NCBI GenBank assembly: GCA_963791945.1
Contig: CAWBUD010000002.1
Span: 1,798,001 to 1,862,000 of the forward strand
DNA from: PALSA-1003 sp963791945
Lineage (GTDB): Bacteria; Pseudomonadota; Gammaproteobacteria; Burkholderiales; Casimicrobiaceae
Length of the DNA: 64,000 nucleotides
Direction of reading: 5' to 3'
Within the stretch, counting starts at the first letter, position 1. The number at the start of each line of letters is the position of its first letter. This document shows, piece after piece, positions 1 to 9,676 of this stretch. Under the pieces are notes generated by a model. The model had not been told where the DNA came from and did no database searches. It saw only the letters and a list, made by a program, of their open reading frames with translations. Both the position numbers and the translations under genes were made by a program.

Positions 1-534
1 ACGATGCAGCAGCCCGACATCACGAGGATCATCGCCGGAGTGCTCGAGCGCACAGGGCTGGCGCCGCAGCAGCTCAACCTCGAAATCACCGAAAGCGCGA
101 TCGTCTGTGACCCCCAAGCCACGCGCGATGCCCTGGACGCGATCGCCGCGCTGGGCGTCGGAGTATCGCTCGACGATTTCGGCACGGGCTACTCGTCCCT
201 GAGCTATCTCACGCGCTTTCCGATCGATTGCATCAAGCTGGATCGTGCCTTCGTAGATCGGATCGGCAAGGACGCGGACAGCGAGGAGGGAATCCGCGCC
301 CTGCTCGCGCTGGCGCGTCGACTCGGGTTGCGCGTCGTCGCCAAGGGCGTGGAGCACACCGACCAGCAGACGTTCCTTTCCGCGCTCGGTTGCGACCTCA
401 TGCAGGGCTACCGCTTCGTTCGGCCGATGCCGGGCGACATGCTGCCGGACTGGCTCGCTTCGAACGGGCAGTCCTGGCTGCTCAAGACCAAGCGGTCGGC
501 AGGCTCCGGGGCAAGCGGCACCAAGGCCTCCTGA
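1..534 (+). CDS. EAL-domain protein, 3' part only; probably degenerate c-di-GMP phosphodiesterase
   Basis: The reading frame is open at the window edge, so only the C-terminal part of the EAL domain is visible; residue numbers here count from the first Met at position 4. Family landmarks are present: the metal-site Glu in NLEITES (E27), the DDFGTG motif (D57-D58), the Lys 20 residues later, and a final Gln before GY. The loop motif normally written EGVE reads KGVE here (Lys at residue 114). That first Glu is a catalytic/metal-site residue in characterised EAL enzymes such as RocR (E352), so the domain may bind c-di-GMP without cleaving it. The EAL motif itself and any GGDEF or sensor domain lie upstream of the window. 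The family call is sure; the inactivity is inferred. Confidence 0.88.
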   Translation, partial: TMQQPDITRIIAGVLERTGLAPQQLNLEITESAIVCDPQATRDALDAIAALGVGVSLDDFGTGYSSLSYLTRFPIDCIKLDRAFVDRIGKDADSEEGIRALLALARRLGLRVVAKGVEHTDQQTFLSALGCDLMQGYRFVRPMPGDMLPDWLASNGQSWLLKTKRSAGSGASGTKAS

Positions 535-629
535 TCTCGACTGCCGACTCTCGCCGCGCACGCGCGGCCCACAACCGAGACCTTCGACGTTACCCTTCGC
601 TGACGCTCAGCAGGACCTGGCGCCGGCGT

Positions 630-800
630 GGGATCCGCGCCCTCATTGATCGTCACGCCCGCCGTAGTGTGCGGGACGAAGACATGACATACGCCGTTCC
701 GCACGCCGCTCCCGGAAACGAAGCTCGCAATCTCGCCGTCGAGCTTGATGAACTCGGTGCGCTCGCGCGATCGGACGGAGATCTCCGTGATGTGCGCCAT
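630..800 (-). pseudogene. Truncated UPF0047/YjbQ gene, N-terminal remnant
   Basis: Reading leftward from the ATG at 800, about 57 residues match the start of the YjbQ/UPF0047 family, including VFVPHTTAGVTINEGADP, which carries the conserved His/Thr cluster. After that point (about position 630) the frame continues into sequence unlike the family and runs antisense into the EAL gene. The usual length is about 135-140 residues, so more than half is missing. There is no room for the 3' part between 535 and 630, so a deletion between the two convergent genes is likely. Confidence 0.7.
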
Positions 801-956
801 GCCGCTCATTCTATCCGGTCTCGTGTAACGCAAAGGGTGTCAGTTCCGATTCGCCGGGAATGCCGGCCGCGTTGAGCTGCGTCAATACGCCTCGAGCGAC
901 GCTGTGGCATCGTGGGATTCACCCGCCGAGACTCCGGCAAACCTCTTGGAGTCGAT

Positions 957-2477
957 ATGGCTAGCTCAGTTGCAACCGAACGTTCCCTCGCACCGACCGT
1001 TGTCCCCGCAGAACACTCGAAATGGCCGCATGTCGCCTGGCGCGCTCTCGTGCCGATCGCCGTCACGCTCGCGCTCTCGCTGTTGCCGCATCCGAACGGG
1101 CTCGCACCTCATGCATGGTATTTCTTCGCCATTTTCGCAGGCGTCATCGTCGCGCTGATGCTCGAGCCGCTGCCCGGCGGCGCCATCGGCTGGATCGGCG
1201 TCACCGTCGTCGCTGTGCTCGCGCCGTACGTGCTGTTCTCGCCCGAAGAGCTCGCGAAGCCGGGGTTCAAGGCGTACAACGCCGCGCTGACCTGGGGCCT
1301 CTCGGGCTTCGCCAACACGACCGTCTGGCTCATCTTCGGTGCATTCATGTTCGCGCTGGGCTACGAGAAGACGGGCCTCGGGCGCCGCATCGCGCTGCTG
1401 CTGGTGAAGAAAATGGGACGCCGTACGCTCACGCTCGGCTACGCGGTCGTGGCGAGCGACACGATCCTCGCGCCGTTCACGCCTTCCAACACGGCGCGTT
1501 CCGGCGGGACGATCTACCCGGTGATACGCAACCTCCCTGCGCTCTACGACAGCAAGCCGAACGACCCGTCGGCGCGGCGCATCGGCTCGTACCTGATGTG
1601 GGTCGCGATCGCGACCACCTGCGTGACCAGCTCGATGTTCGTCACCGCGATGGCACCCAACCTGCTCGCGATGGAGCTCGTGAACAAGACGGCGGACGCG
1701 GGCCTCAACTGGACGCGATGGTTTGTCGCCTTCGTCCCCGTCGGCATCGCGCTGCTCGTGCTCGTGCCGCTGGTGACGTACTGGATCTATCCACCCGAAG
1801 TGAAGGCCGGCGACGAAGTTCCGAAGTGGGCGGCCGCCGAGCTGGAGAGGATGGGCGGGTTCAAGAAGAGCGAGATCACGCTCGCTGTGCTGGTTCTGCT
1901 CGCGCTCGCTCTGTGGATCTTCGGCGGCAATTTCATCAACGCCACCACGGTGGCGCTGCTGGTGATCGCGCTGATGCTCGTCCTCAAGGTGGTGAGCTGG
2001 GACGACATGATCAGGAATTCGGGCGCATGGAACACGCTGGCGTGGTTCGCGACGCTGGTGGCGCTGGCCGATGGACTGTCCAGGGTAGGCTTCGTCAAAT
2101 GGTTCGCGGATGCCGTTGGAGCGCACATGTCCGGCCTCCCGCCGTTCGCGGTGATGATCGTGCTGGTGCTCGTGTTCTACTTCACGCACTATCTGTTCGC
2201 GAGCATCACAGCCCACGTGACGGCGATGCTGCCCGTGATCGTCGCCGTCGGCGTCGCGGTCCCCGGCATCGACGCTCCGCTGTTCGCGCTGCTCCTGTGT
2301 CTCACGCTCGGCATCATGGGCGTGCTGACGCCGTACGCGACCGGTCCGAGTCCGGTGTATTACGGCTCCGGCTATCTGCCTGCGAAGGATTACTGGCGTC
2401 TGGGCGCGGTCTTCGGCGTGCTGTTCATCGCCGCGATGCTCGTGATCGGACTGCCGTGGCTTTCCCTGATCCGCTAG
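957..2477 (+). CDS. DASS-family (SLC13-like) anion:Na+ symporter or dicarboxylate translocator
   Basis: A hydrophobic protein of about 506 residues with a dozen membrane segments. It belongs to the divalent anion:sodium symporter family, the group with plant 2-oxoglutarate/malate translocators and bacterial CitT/TtdT-type carriers. Family signatures are the FTPSNTARSGG stretch about one third along and the matching second-half segment TPYATGPSPVYYGSGY near the C-terminus. It should move C4/C5 dicarboxylates, tricarboxylates or sulfate across the inner membrane; the substrate cannot be read. I prefer the ATG at 957, which follows TTGGAG at a normal distance, over the in-frame ATG at 912. It is convergent with the NnrS gene, 24 bases away. 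Confidence 0.88.
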   Translation: MASSVATERSLAPTVVPAEHSKWPHVAWRALVPIAVTLALSLLPHPNGLAPHAWYFFAIFAGVIVALMLEPLPGGAIGWIGVTVVAVLAPYVLFSPEELAKPGFKAYNAALTWGLSGFANTTVWLIFGAFMFALGYEKTGLGRRIALLLVKKMGRRTLTLGYAVVASDTILAPFTPSNTARSGGTIYPVIRNLPALYDSKPNDPSARRIGSYLMWVAIATTCVTSSMFVTAMAPNLLAMELVNKTADAGLNWTRWFVAFVPVGIALLVLVPLVTYWIYPPEVKAGDEVPKWAAAELERMGGFKKSEITLAVLVLLALALWIFGGNFINATTVALLVIALMLVLKVVSWDDMIRNSGAWNTLAWFATLVALADGLSRVGFVKWFADAVGAHMSGLPPFAVMIVLVLVFYFTHYLFASITAHVTAMLPVIVAVGVAVPGIDAPLFALLLCLTLGIMGVLTPYATGPSPVYYGSGYLPAKDYWRLGAVFGVLFIAAMLVIGLPWLSLIR

Positions 2478-2501
2478 GCCAGTCCGGCGAAGACCAACCG
2501 T

Positions 2502-3752
2502 TCAACCCGGCTTCCCGTCGAGGCGAGGCCGGGTAAGAACGGGCCAATAGCGAACCGCGTAGATCGCGTACGCGCAAGACCATAAGACGCCGGCCACGGC
2601 AACCGTGGCGACATAATAGTCGGCGAAGATCAAAGGTCCGAACACTCGGACGACGGCGGCCGACAGCACGAGAAGGAAGCAGGCGACTTCGAAACCGTCG
2701 GCGCGCAGATCCCGTCCGGTGTGGCCGCGCGCCGTGCGCGTCATCATCCCGAGCGTGAGCCCGCCGATGGCGCCGACGGTCAACGCGTGCGTCGCGAGCG
2801 GCGCCGGAATGAACCCGGCTTCGGAAAACGCCCGCAATGCGAGGTGCACCGGTATCCACGCGTAGGCGGCGTGCAGCACCCAGACCAACGGAACCTTCGC
2901 GGTGCGCCAGGGCTTCCAGAGCGCGAGCCGCACGGCATGCGCGCCAGTCGCGATGACGAGCACGACGATGAGCAGCGCGCCGCGCGCTTGCAGCGCATCG
3001 GCGAGGAGCAGGACGAGCGTCGCGCCGAGCGCGAGCCTTTCGAGCCACGCCAGGCGGCGGGCTCCGGCGCCGGGAACGCCGTTGTTCGTGAACATGGGAA
3101 TCACCCGCCCGCCCATCACCGCCATGACGAAGAGCACGACGTCGAGCGCGATCTGGATGCCGAGCCAGGCGGGCAGGTCCGCCACGCCAAGCTGCGCCAG
3201 GTGCACCGCGAGCACGGCGCAGGCGACGACGACCATGAGCGCGATGAAGAAGTAATTGCGACGATTGCCGCCGCGCGCGAGCGGCACGCCGATCCCGGCT
3301 GCGACCGCGAGCGGAAACGCAGCATTCACCAAAGCGGAAGCCCAGCCGAACGGCGTCACGATCAACACGCGGCCGGCAAGCCACAGCGCGGCGAGGAGAG
3401 CGAGCGTCGCGCCCGCCGGCGTCGGCTGGCCCGTCCAGTTGCGCACGGCGGTGAAGAGGAACCCGGCGACCACCGCCATGGTGAAGCCGAACAGCATCTC
3501 GTGCGCGTGCCACAGCGGGCCCGCGCCGTACGGCGCGGTCAACCAGCCGGCGTATCGCGCCGTCCAGAGCGCGACCGACGCCGCGGCGAAGATGCTCGCG
3601 AGGAGGTAGAACGGACGGAAGCCGAGGCGCAGGAGCGGCATCCCCTCGCCGGCAGCGGCTCCAGGCTCGGGAGTGCCACGCCCGGGCGATGCGACGGCGA
3701 TGGTCTTCCGCAGGTCGGAGGACGCCTTCACTCCGTGACGCGATTCGGGCAA
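2502..3752 (-). CDS. nnrS: NnrS family haem/copper membrane protein
   Basis: 416 residues with about 12 predicted membrane helices after a 40-residue cytoplasmic start. Family marks include LLRLGFRPFYLLA, WHAHEMLFGF with its conserved histidines, and MGGRVIPMFTNN. NnrS was described in denitrifiers as a haem- and copper-containing inner-membrane protein that protects against nitric oxide stress and iron-sulfur damage; its chemistry is unresolved. It starts 25 bases after the stop of nrdJ on the same strand, so the two are probably co-transcribed. A second, more distant NnrS-like protein lies at 54783-55934. Confidence 0.88.
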   Translation of the reverse strand: MPESRHGVKASSDLRKTIAVASPGRGTPEPGAAAGEGMPLLRLGFRPFYLLASIFAAASVALWTARYAGWLTAPYGAGPLWHAHEMLFGFTMAVVAGFLFTAVRNWTGQPTPAGATLALLAALWLAGRVLIVTPFGWASALVNAAFPLAVAAGIGVPLARGGNRRNYFFIALMVVVACAVLAVHLAQLGVADLPAWLGIQIALDVVLFVMAVMGGRVIPMFTNNGVPGAGARRLAWLERLALGATLVLLLADALQARGALLIVVLVIATGAHAVRLALWKPWRTAKVPLVWVLHAAYAWIPVHLALRAFSEAGFIPAPLATHALTVGAIGGLTLGMMTRTARGHTGRDLRADGFEVACFLLVLSAAVVRVFGPLIFADYYVATVAVAGVLWSCAYAIYAVRYWPVLTRPRLDGKPG

Positions 3753-3777
3753 ATGCGGTGGCGCTCGGCTGAGGCGA

Positions 3778-6726
3778 CTAGCCGCACGCGCCTGTGTGCC
3801 CGCAGGCGGTGCAGAAATCGCAGCCGTCCTTGCGGATCATCGTCTTGTTGCCGCATTCGGGGCACTTCTTGCCGGCCAGCAGCCTGAGCTCGGCGGTGGC
3901 CTTCCGTTCCGCTTCGGGAACCGACAGGATGCCGACGTGCGCGACGGGGTAACCCTCTTCCGTCAGGATGCCGAGCATCGCGTAGCGGTGAATCATGAGC
4001 TGCGCGAGGTAGCCGATGGTCGACGGCCAGAGCTGTGACTTGTCGGAGCCGGGGATTCGCGCCAGGAACGAGCCGTTCGGCTCGCCGTAGGTAAGGAGCT
4101 TGCGCAGCTTCATCCCGATCCACGCTGGATCGTATACGCGCATGTCGAGCGAGAGTGCCTTGCACAAGCCGTCCAGGGCGCGCGGGTATTCGCCCGAGAG
4201 CCACATCGAGTACGGGCGGCGCTGGCCGTCGGGCATGACGAGCTCCTTCAGGAACAGCACGAAGTCGTCACCGGTGTTGTGATTGACCACGTCCACGGTC
4301 CAGGAGAGCGTTCCGTCTGGCCCGGCCTTCGGCTCCTTGAGACCGATGAGCGCGTCCATCACCGGCGTCCCGCCCTTGCGCTGGTCGTCGAAGGCGCCGA
4401 GCTCGTTGCAGCGATAGCGAACCAGCCGTGCGAATCCCGACACAAGGCTCGGCACGCGCGCCTTCTCTCCGTTCGGCGGCATCGCCATGTCGAAGGCGTC
4501 GTCGCCGCTCGCCTTCTGCAGCGCAGAGAGCTTCATGTCTAGCCAGCGCCGGTCTTCCGCCCGCATGTCCATCGACAGCGTCTTGGCGATCGCGCTCAAG
4601 CCCCGCGGCTGCTCGCTGCCGTTGACCCAGACCTCGAAAGGGTACGGCGGACCATTGTCTATGTGGCCGATGAATACCGCGAAGTCGCCGAGCGGATGGC
4701 GCACGGCGTAGGTCCAGCACGGATTGCCGTTGGGCAGCTCCGGCCGCCCCGGCCAGCGGAGGCTCGCGAGTGGCGGCTGCGGTGCCTTGTCGAGGCGGAT
4801 CCGCCGGTCGGGATCGGTGACGAAGTCCTCCGGTGCCACCGACTGCGACGAGACTTCCAGCACCGAGCCGACGACGCGGTTCGGACGGTAGGTGGTGAGC
4901 CCCTTGAGCCCGCTCTTCCATCCTTCGAGATAGAGGCTTTCGAATTCCGCGAACGGATATTCTTCCGGCACGTTGACCGTCTTGCTGATCGCCGTGTCGA
5001 TGAACGGCTGCACCGCGGCGCTCATCCGCATGTGATCCAGCGCGCTCATTTCCAGCGCGGTGACGAAATACGCGGGCAGCTTCGCAAGGCGCCGACCGTC
5101 GCCATCCTGCCAAACGCTTCCCGAGGGCTTGTCGGGTGCAGCATCGAACGGCACGACGGTCACACCTTCGTCGATGCCGTAAAGATGCTTGAACAGCCGA
5201 TACGCGTGATCCTCGACCGGGTACTCGCGTCGTGTGTCGTCGGCCATGCGCTTCTTGCGGGTGTAGAACCAGCTGAATGCCGGCTCGATGCCGTTGGATG
5301 CGTTGTCGGCGAACGCGAGCGAGATCGTCCCCGTTGGCGCGATGGCCGTGAGATGACTGTTGCGGATGCCGTGGCGGCGGATCCGTATCTTGATCTCCTC
5401 GGGTAGACGCGAGGCGAATCGCGGCGCCGCGAGATATTTTTCGGCGTCAAACAACGGGAACGGGCCTTTCTCTTCGGCGAGAGTCGCCGAAGCGAGATAC
5501 GCCGCATCGCGCATTTCGCGCGCGATCGACGCCGCCATGTTCCTTCCCTCGTCGGCGTCGTAGCGCAGCGTCAGCATGAGCAGAGCGTCGCCGAGGCCGG
5601 TGAACCCGAGGCCGACGCGGCGCTTCGCGGCGGCTTCCCTGCCCTGTTCGGGCAGCGGCCACACGGTGGCGTCGAGCACGTTGTCGAGCATCCGCACGGC
5701 CACGCCCACGACTGCCCGCAGTGCCGGGAAGTCGAAGCGTGCGTCGCGCGTGAACGGCAACCGCACGAAACGCGTCAGGTCGACGCTGCCGAGGTCGCAG
5801 CACCCGTAGGGCGGTAGCGGCTCCTCGCCGCATGGGTTGGTTGCTTCGATGACCTCGCAATAGGACAGATTGTTGTCGCGATTGACCTGGTCGATGAAGA
5901 TCACGCCGGGCTCGGCATGATCGTACGTGCTCGCCATGATCTGCCGCCACAAATCCGCCGCGCGCAGCTTGCGGTACACCCAGAGACCGTCGCCGCGCTG
6001 GAACGCGCCCGCTTCGACGAGATCGGGTGCCGGGGGCGCGCGATGCACGAGCTCCCAGTCCCGATCGGCGGTGAGCGCCTGCATGAAGGCATCGGTGACT
6101 GCAACCGACAGGTTGAAGTTCGGAAAGCTCCCCTGATCCTTGGCATGGACGAAACTTTCCACGTCCGGATGGTCGCAGCGAAGCACGCCCATCTGCGCCC
6201 CGCGACGTGACCCGGCCGACTCGACCGTCTCGCACGATTCATCGAACACGCGCATGTAGGAGAGCGGCCCGCTGGCGCGACTGTGCGTGCCGCGGACGTA
6301 CGCCCCTTTCGGCCGGATGCGCGAGAAGTCGTAGCCCACGCCGCCGCCGCGACGCATCGTCTCGGCGGCCTGGTTGAGCGCGGCGTAGATTCCCACCTGG
6401 CCGTTATCGTCGGAGATGCTGTCGCCCACCGGCTGCACGAAGCAATTGATGAGCGTGGCCTTGAGATCGGTCCCGGCGGCGGAGTTGATCCGGCCGCCGA
6501 GAATGAATCCGTCGGCCTGCGCTTGGTAGAACGCCTGTTCCAGCGCCCCGCGTTTTTCCTCGGTTTCGACCGCCGCGAGCGCGCGCGCGACGCGGCGACG
6601 CACGTCATCGACGGTGCGCTCTCCGCCTTTCGCGTATTTCTCGAGCAGGACCTCCTCGGAGATGGCCTGCGGGGAAAGCTCGGTCCCGACGAGCGGATGC
6701 GAAAGCTTGATTTCATTCGGGTGCAT
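3778..6726 (-). CDS. nrdJ: Adenosylcobalamin-dependent (class II) ribonucleotide reductase
   Basis: 982 residues, full length for the large B12-dependent reductases. It reduces ribonucleotides to deoxyribonucleotides in the cytoplasm with a cobalamin-derived thiyl radical, with or without oxygen. Visible landmarks are the first redox Cys in LINCFVQP (C95), the radical-site loop NPCGEE (N297, C299, E301), two TSCPD-type domains in the C-terminal third, and a Cys-rich tail (CPECGNK ... CDFCTACGHTGACG) that resembles a zinc ribbon and holds the redox-active cysteines. The ATG at 6726 begins a typical N-terminus. It is the first gene of a probable operon with nnrS. An oxygen-indifferent reductase suits a facultative anaerobe. 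Confidence 0.95.
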   Translation of the reverse strand: MHPNEIKLSHPLVGTELSPQAISEEVLLEKYAKGGERTVDDVRRRVARALAAVETEEKRGALEQAFYQAQADGFILGGRINSAAGTDLKATLINCFVQPVGDSISDDNGQVGIYAALNQAAETMRRGGGVGYDFSRIRPKGAYVRGTHSRASGPLSYMRVFDESCETVESAGSRRGAQMGVLRCDHPDVESFVHAKDQGSFPNFNLSVAVTDAFMQALTADRDWELVHRAPPAPDLVEAGAFQRGDGLWVYRKLRAADLWRQIMASTYDHAEPGVIFIDQVNRDNNLSYCEVIEATNPCGEEPLPPYGCCDLGSVDLTRFVRLPFTRDARFDFPALRAVVGVAVRMLDNVLDATVWPLPEQGREAAAKRRVGLGFTGLGDALLMLTLRYDADEGRNMAASIAREMRDAAYLASATLAEEKGPFPLFDAEKYLAAPRFASRLPEEIKIRIRRHGIRNSHLTAIAPTGTISLAFADNASNGIEPAFSWFYTRKKRMADDTRREYPVEDHAYRLFKHLYGIDEGVTVVPFDAAPDKPSGSVWQDGDGRRLAKLPAYFVTALEMSALDHMRMSAAVQPFIDTAISKTVNVPEEYPFAEFESLYLEGWKSGLKGLTTYRPNRVVGSVLEVSSQSVAPEDFVTDPDRRIRLDKAPQPPLASLRWPGRPELPNGNPCWTYAVRHPLGDFAVFIGHIDNGPPYPFEVWVNGSEQPRGLSAIAKTLSMDMRAEDRRWLDMKLSALQKASGDDAFDMAMPPNGEKARVPSLVSGFARLVRYRCNELGAFDDQRKGGTPVMDALIGLKEPKAGPDGTLSWTVDVVNHNTGDDFVLFLKELVMPDGQRRPYSMWLSGEYPRALDGLCKALSLDMRVYDPAWIGMKLRKLLTYGEPNGSFLARIPGSDKSQLWPSTIGYLAQLMIHRYAMLGILTEEGYPVAHVGILSVPEAERKATAELRLLAGKKCPECGNKTMIRKDGCDFCTACGHTGACG

Positions 6727-6945
6727 GGTCCGTTATTCTAACCCAGCAACCGGACCGACATCGCCTCGGGAAATGCGGATTGCTGAAGCTCATTCTCTTT
6801 CGAAGCGGCCCGAAACCTCGCTTTTCGCTGATGCAGATCAACGTCTCGACCGATCATTCGTTGTAGAGGCGTGGTCGCACTCTTCGCGGTCCCGCGGGTC
6901 TCACCGAGCAGGAAGGATTCTCAAGTCTTTGCGTGAGGAGTCACC

Positions 6946-8163
6946 ATGCGCTCGTTCTGGCTCGCTCTCTCCATGCCTCTTTCGTTGGGACTGGCTTCGT
7001 GCGAAACCGCGAAGCTGCCGCCGTCGGCGGATGTCGGTCCGCATCCGACACTGCCTGCCCCCGAAAAATCGCTGCTCCCGACCTTGAAGGTCGCGCCGGC
7101 CAAAGGCTGGCCTGCCGACGCCAAGCCGGCCGCGACCAGCGGCCTCGAGGTCGCTCGCTTCGCGGGCGACCTGCAGCACCCACGCTCGGTGTACGTGTTG
7201 CCCAACGGCGACGTCCTGGTGGCCGAGACGGATGCGCCGCCCAAGCCGGAAGACGGCAAGGGGATCAGGGGCTGGATCTACAAGATGGCACAGAAGCGTG
7301 CGGGCGCCAGCCATCCGAGCGCCAACCGGATAACGCTGCTGCGGGACGGCGACGGGGACGGCAAGGTCGACACGCGCACCTCTTCGTCGAAGGACTCGAT
7401 TCTCCATTCGGCATGGCGCTCGTCGGCAGCGATTTCGACGTCGCCAACACCGACCCCGTGACGCGGTTTCCGTATAAAGCGGGCGAAACGAAGATCTCCG
7501 CGCCGGGCGTCAAAGTCGTCGATCTCCCCGGAGGGCCCCTCAACCATCACTGGACCAAGAATCTCGTCGCCAGCCCGGACGGCACCAAGCTCTACGTTTC
7601 GGTCGGCTCCAATAGCAACGTAGCCGAGAACGGGATCGACAAGGAACAGGGACGCACGGCAATCTGGGAAATCGATATCAGGACCGGCGCTCATCGGATC
7701 TCTTGCGGTCCGCGATGGCGGCTTCTACGGGTGGCCCTACAGCTACTACGGCCAGCATGTGGACAAGCGCGTACAGCCGGAACGGCCCGATCTGGTCGCC
7801 AGGGCGATCGTTCCCGACTACGCGCTCGGCGCGCACACCGCATCGCTGGGCCTCGCCGCGTCGGAGGGCGAGAAACTGTTGCCGCAATTCGAGCATGGAA
7901 TGTTCGTGGCTCAGCACGGCTCGTGGAATCGCAATCCACGCAGCGGGTACGAGGTGATCTTCGTACCCTTCGACCACGGCAAGCCATCCGATCAGTCCAT
8001 CCACGTGCTGACCGGCTTCCTTGATCGGGACGGCGACGCGTTGGGCCGGCCGGTCGGCGTAGCGGTCGACAAGCGAGGCGCGCTGCTCGTGGCCGACGAC
8101 GTGGGCAATACGGTCTGGAGAGTGACCGGCGCGGAAAACGCGCAGCGCACCGCGGCCAGGTGA
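6946..8163 (+). pseudogene. Broken PQQ-dependent sugar (sorbosone-type) dehydrogenase
   Basis: The ATG follows GAGGAG and begins a lipoprotein signal (LGLASC). Homology to L-sorbosone/glucose dehydrogenase-like beta-propellers runs in one frame to about 7379, shifts by one base (VDTRT then LFVEGLDSPFGMAL), continues to RTGAHR near 7692, and resumes at 7708 in the first frame with VRDGGFYGWPYSYYG. At the second break about 35-40 residues that the family normally has (a loop with an NPNGLAW-type motif) are absent. The C-terminal part (HGSWNRNP, GRPVGVAVDKRGALLVADD) is intact. The sum is one lost base plus one internal deletion, so no full product is made unless these are assembly errors. Confidence 0.82.
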
Positions 8164-8187
8164 GCAGCTATGCGTCCCGCGGGCTGC

Positions 8188-9345
8188 TCAAGGATAGGCG
8201 CGGGCGAGTGATGCGCTGGCGCGGAGCCGTCCGATCGGCAATATCCCGCCGCCGCGCCGGGCAGGAGTCGCGCGATCCGGTTTCCGGGAGGGGCCTGCGG
8301 CTTGCCGCCGGAGGAATGCCGCGGCGACGCGCTCCGCGCGCCGTGGCGCGCCTGCGATCGGTTCGCGGATTTTTGCGTGCAGCGCGCCGCGCCGCCACGC
8401 CTCGAATACTATCGGATTAATGTAGGACTTGCGGCACACCGCGGGCGTGTTGCGGAGACCCGCAGCCACCTGCTTCACGGCTTCGACGATGCGGGCCGCG
8501 AGCGCCCGCTCGCTCGTGGGCTCCGGCAGCGGCGTCGAGTGCATGATCTGGATCGCGCGAAGCGTTGCGTTCCACGTGCGAAAGTCCTTGGCGGTGAAGT
8601 CCTCGCCCATGCACTCCTTCAGGTAGGCATTGACCTGGTCGGAATCGATGGGCCGCGTCTGGCCGGCATCGTCGACGTACTGGAACAGCCGCTGCCCGGG
8701 CAGCTCCTGGCAGCGGCGCACGAGGCGCGCAAGCCGCCTGTCGCCGACAGCGACCTCGTGATCGGCACCGCCCTTGCCTGCGAAGCGCAACAGCAGCTTT
8801 CCGTCACCGATGAATTCCACGTGACGGTTCTTGAGCGTGGTAAGACCGTAACTATCGTTGTCGCGCGCGTATTCGGCGTTGCCGATGCGCACGCGCGTGG
8901 CGTCGAGCAGCGACACGACGATCGCCAGGACCTTTTCTCGCGGCATGTTCGGGAGCGCGAGGTCGCGCCGCAGACGGCGGCGCAGACGGGGCAGCGCTTC
9001 GGCGAACGCGGGCATCCGATCGAATTTCTGGGCATCGCGGAACACCCGCCAGTTCGGGTGATAGCGGTACTGCTTGCGGCGTCGGGCGTCGCGCCCGGTC
9101 GCCTGCAGATGGCCGCGCGGATCCTCGCAGATCCAGACGTTCTCGTAGGCCGGGGGAATGGCGAGCTGCGCGATCCGATCGAGTTCGGCCGGATCCGTCA
9201 TTCTGCGGCCGCTCGATGACACGTACGCGAAGCCACCGCTTCGGCGAACGCGCCGGATACCGGGCATCGCATCCGATACGTAGACGAGACCCGCCGCCGC
9301 CGCGCTGGTCGACGACTGCGTGGTGCACGAATTCGCTTGCGGCAT
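8188..9345 (-). CDS. DNA topoisomerase IB (poxvirus-like bacterial type)
   Basis: 385 residues, normal for bacterial topoisomerase IB, which relaxes positive and negative supercoils through a 3'-phosphotyrosyl intermediate. The N-terminal domain carries IPPAYENVWIC and the KQYRYHPNWR motif. The catalytic set is visible: R151 in DATRVRIGN, K191 in RFAGKGG, R256 in KDFRTWNAT and the nucleophile Y308 in CRKSYINP. The last 60 residues are basic and low in complexity. It is convergent with the decayed sugar dehydrogenase, 24 bases away. Confidence 0.93.
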   Translation of the reverse strand: MPQANSCTTQSSTSAAAAGLVYVSDAMPGIRRVRRSGGFAYVSSSGRRMTDPAELDRIAQLAIPPAYENVWICEDPRGHLQATGRDARRRKQYRYHPNWRVFRDAQKFDRMPAFAEALPRLRRRLRRDLALPNMPREKVLAIVVSLLDATRVRIGNAEYARDNDSYGLTTLKNRHVEFIGDGKLLLRFAGKGGADHEVAVGDRRLARLVRRCQELPGQRLFQYVDDAGQTRPIDSDQVNAYLKECMGEDFTAKDFRTWNATLRAIQIMHSTPLPEPTSERALAARIVEAVKQVAAGLRNTPAVCRKSYINPIVFEAWRRGALHAKIREPIAGAPRRAERVAAAFLRRQAAGPSRKPDRATPARRGGGILPIGRLRASASLARAYP

Positions 9346-9676
9346 GTTGCGGCTGGCTCGCTTGTGCGGAAACGATTCGAAAGGCGAAACGCCTTCGGAA
9401 TCGCTCTTCGCTGAGTGCTCGAATTCTCGCGAGCCGCTCGCCGCAATGCCATCAGCCGATCGCTCTTTATGCGGTCGGATGCGCGGCGAGCGTCATAGGA
9501 CGGCGCCCTACGATGCGCGCTCGACCGCCGTCGCCCGACGGGGGCCACGGCACTATCCCGTTTTCGAGCGACACGCGTGATAGGCATTTCCTACAATCAA
9601 ATCAGACGTTTTCCGATTGTTACGTGTGGAGGGCGCGCGGACAATCTCGCCTCGAGAAGGTTGCAGACGTCGCCTG
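9346..9676. other. Gene-free stretch upstream of topoisomerase IB
   Basis: About 330 bases between the topoisomerase start and a doubtful small frame. Frames here are short and show no recognisable protein. An AT-richer patch around 9588-9625 is the most promoter-like part. No repeat or RNA gene seen. Confidence 0.4.

Noticed and set aside
966..2216. 416-codon minus-strand frame opposite the DASS transporter
   Set aside because: Arg/His/Glu-rich low-complexity translation typical of antisense frames in GC-rich genes; the plus strand is a clear transporter.
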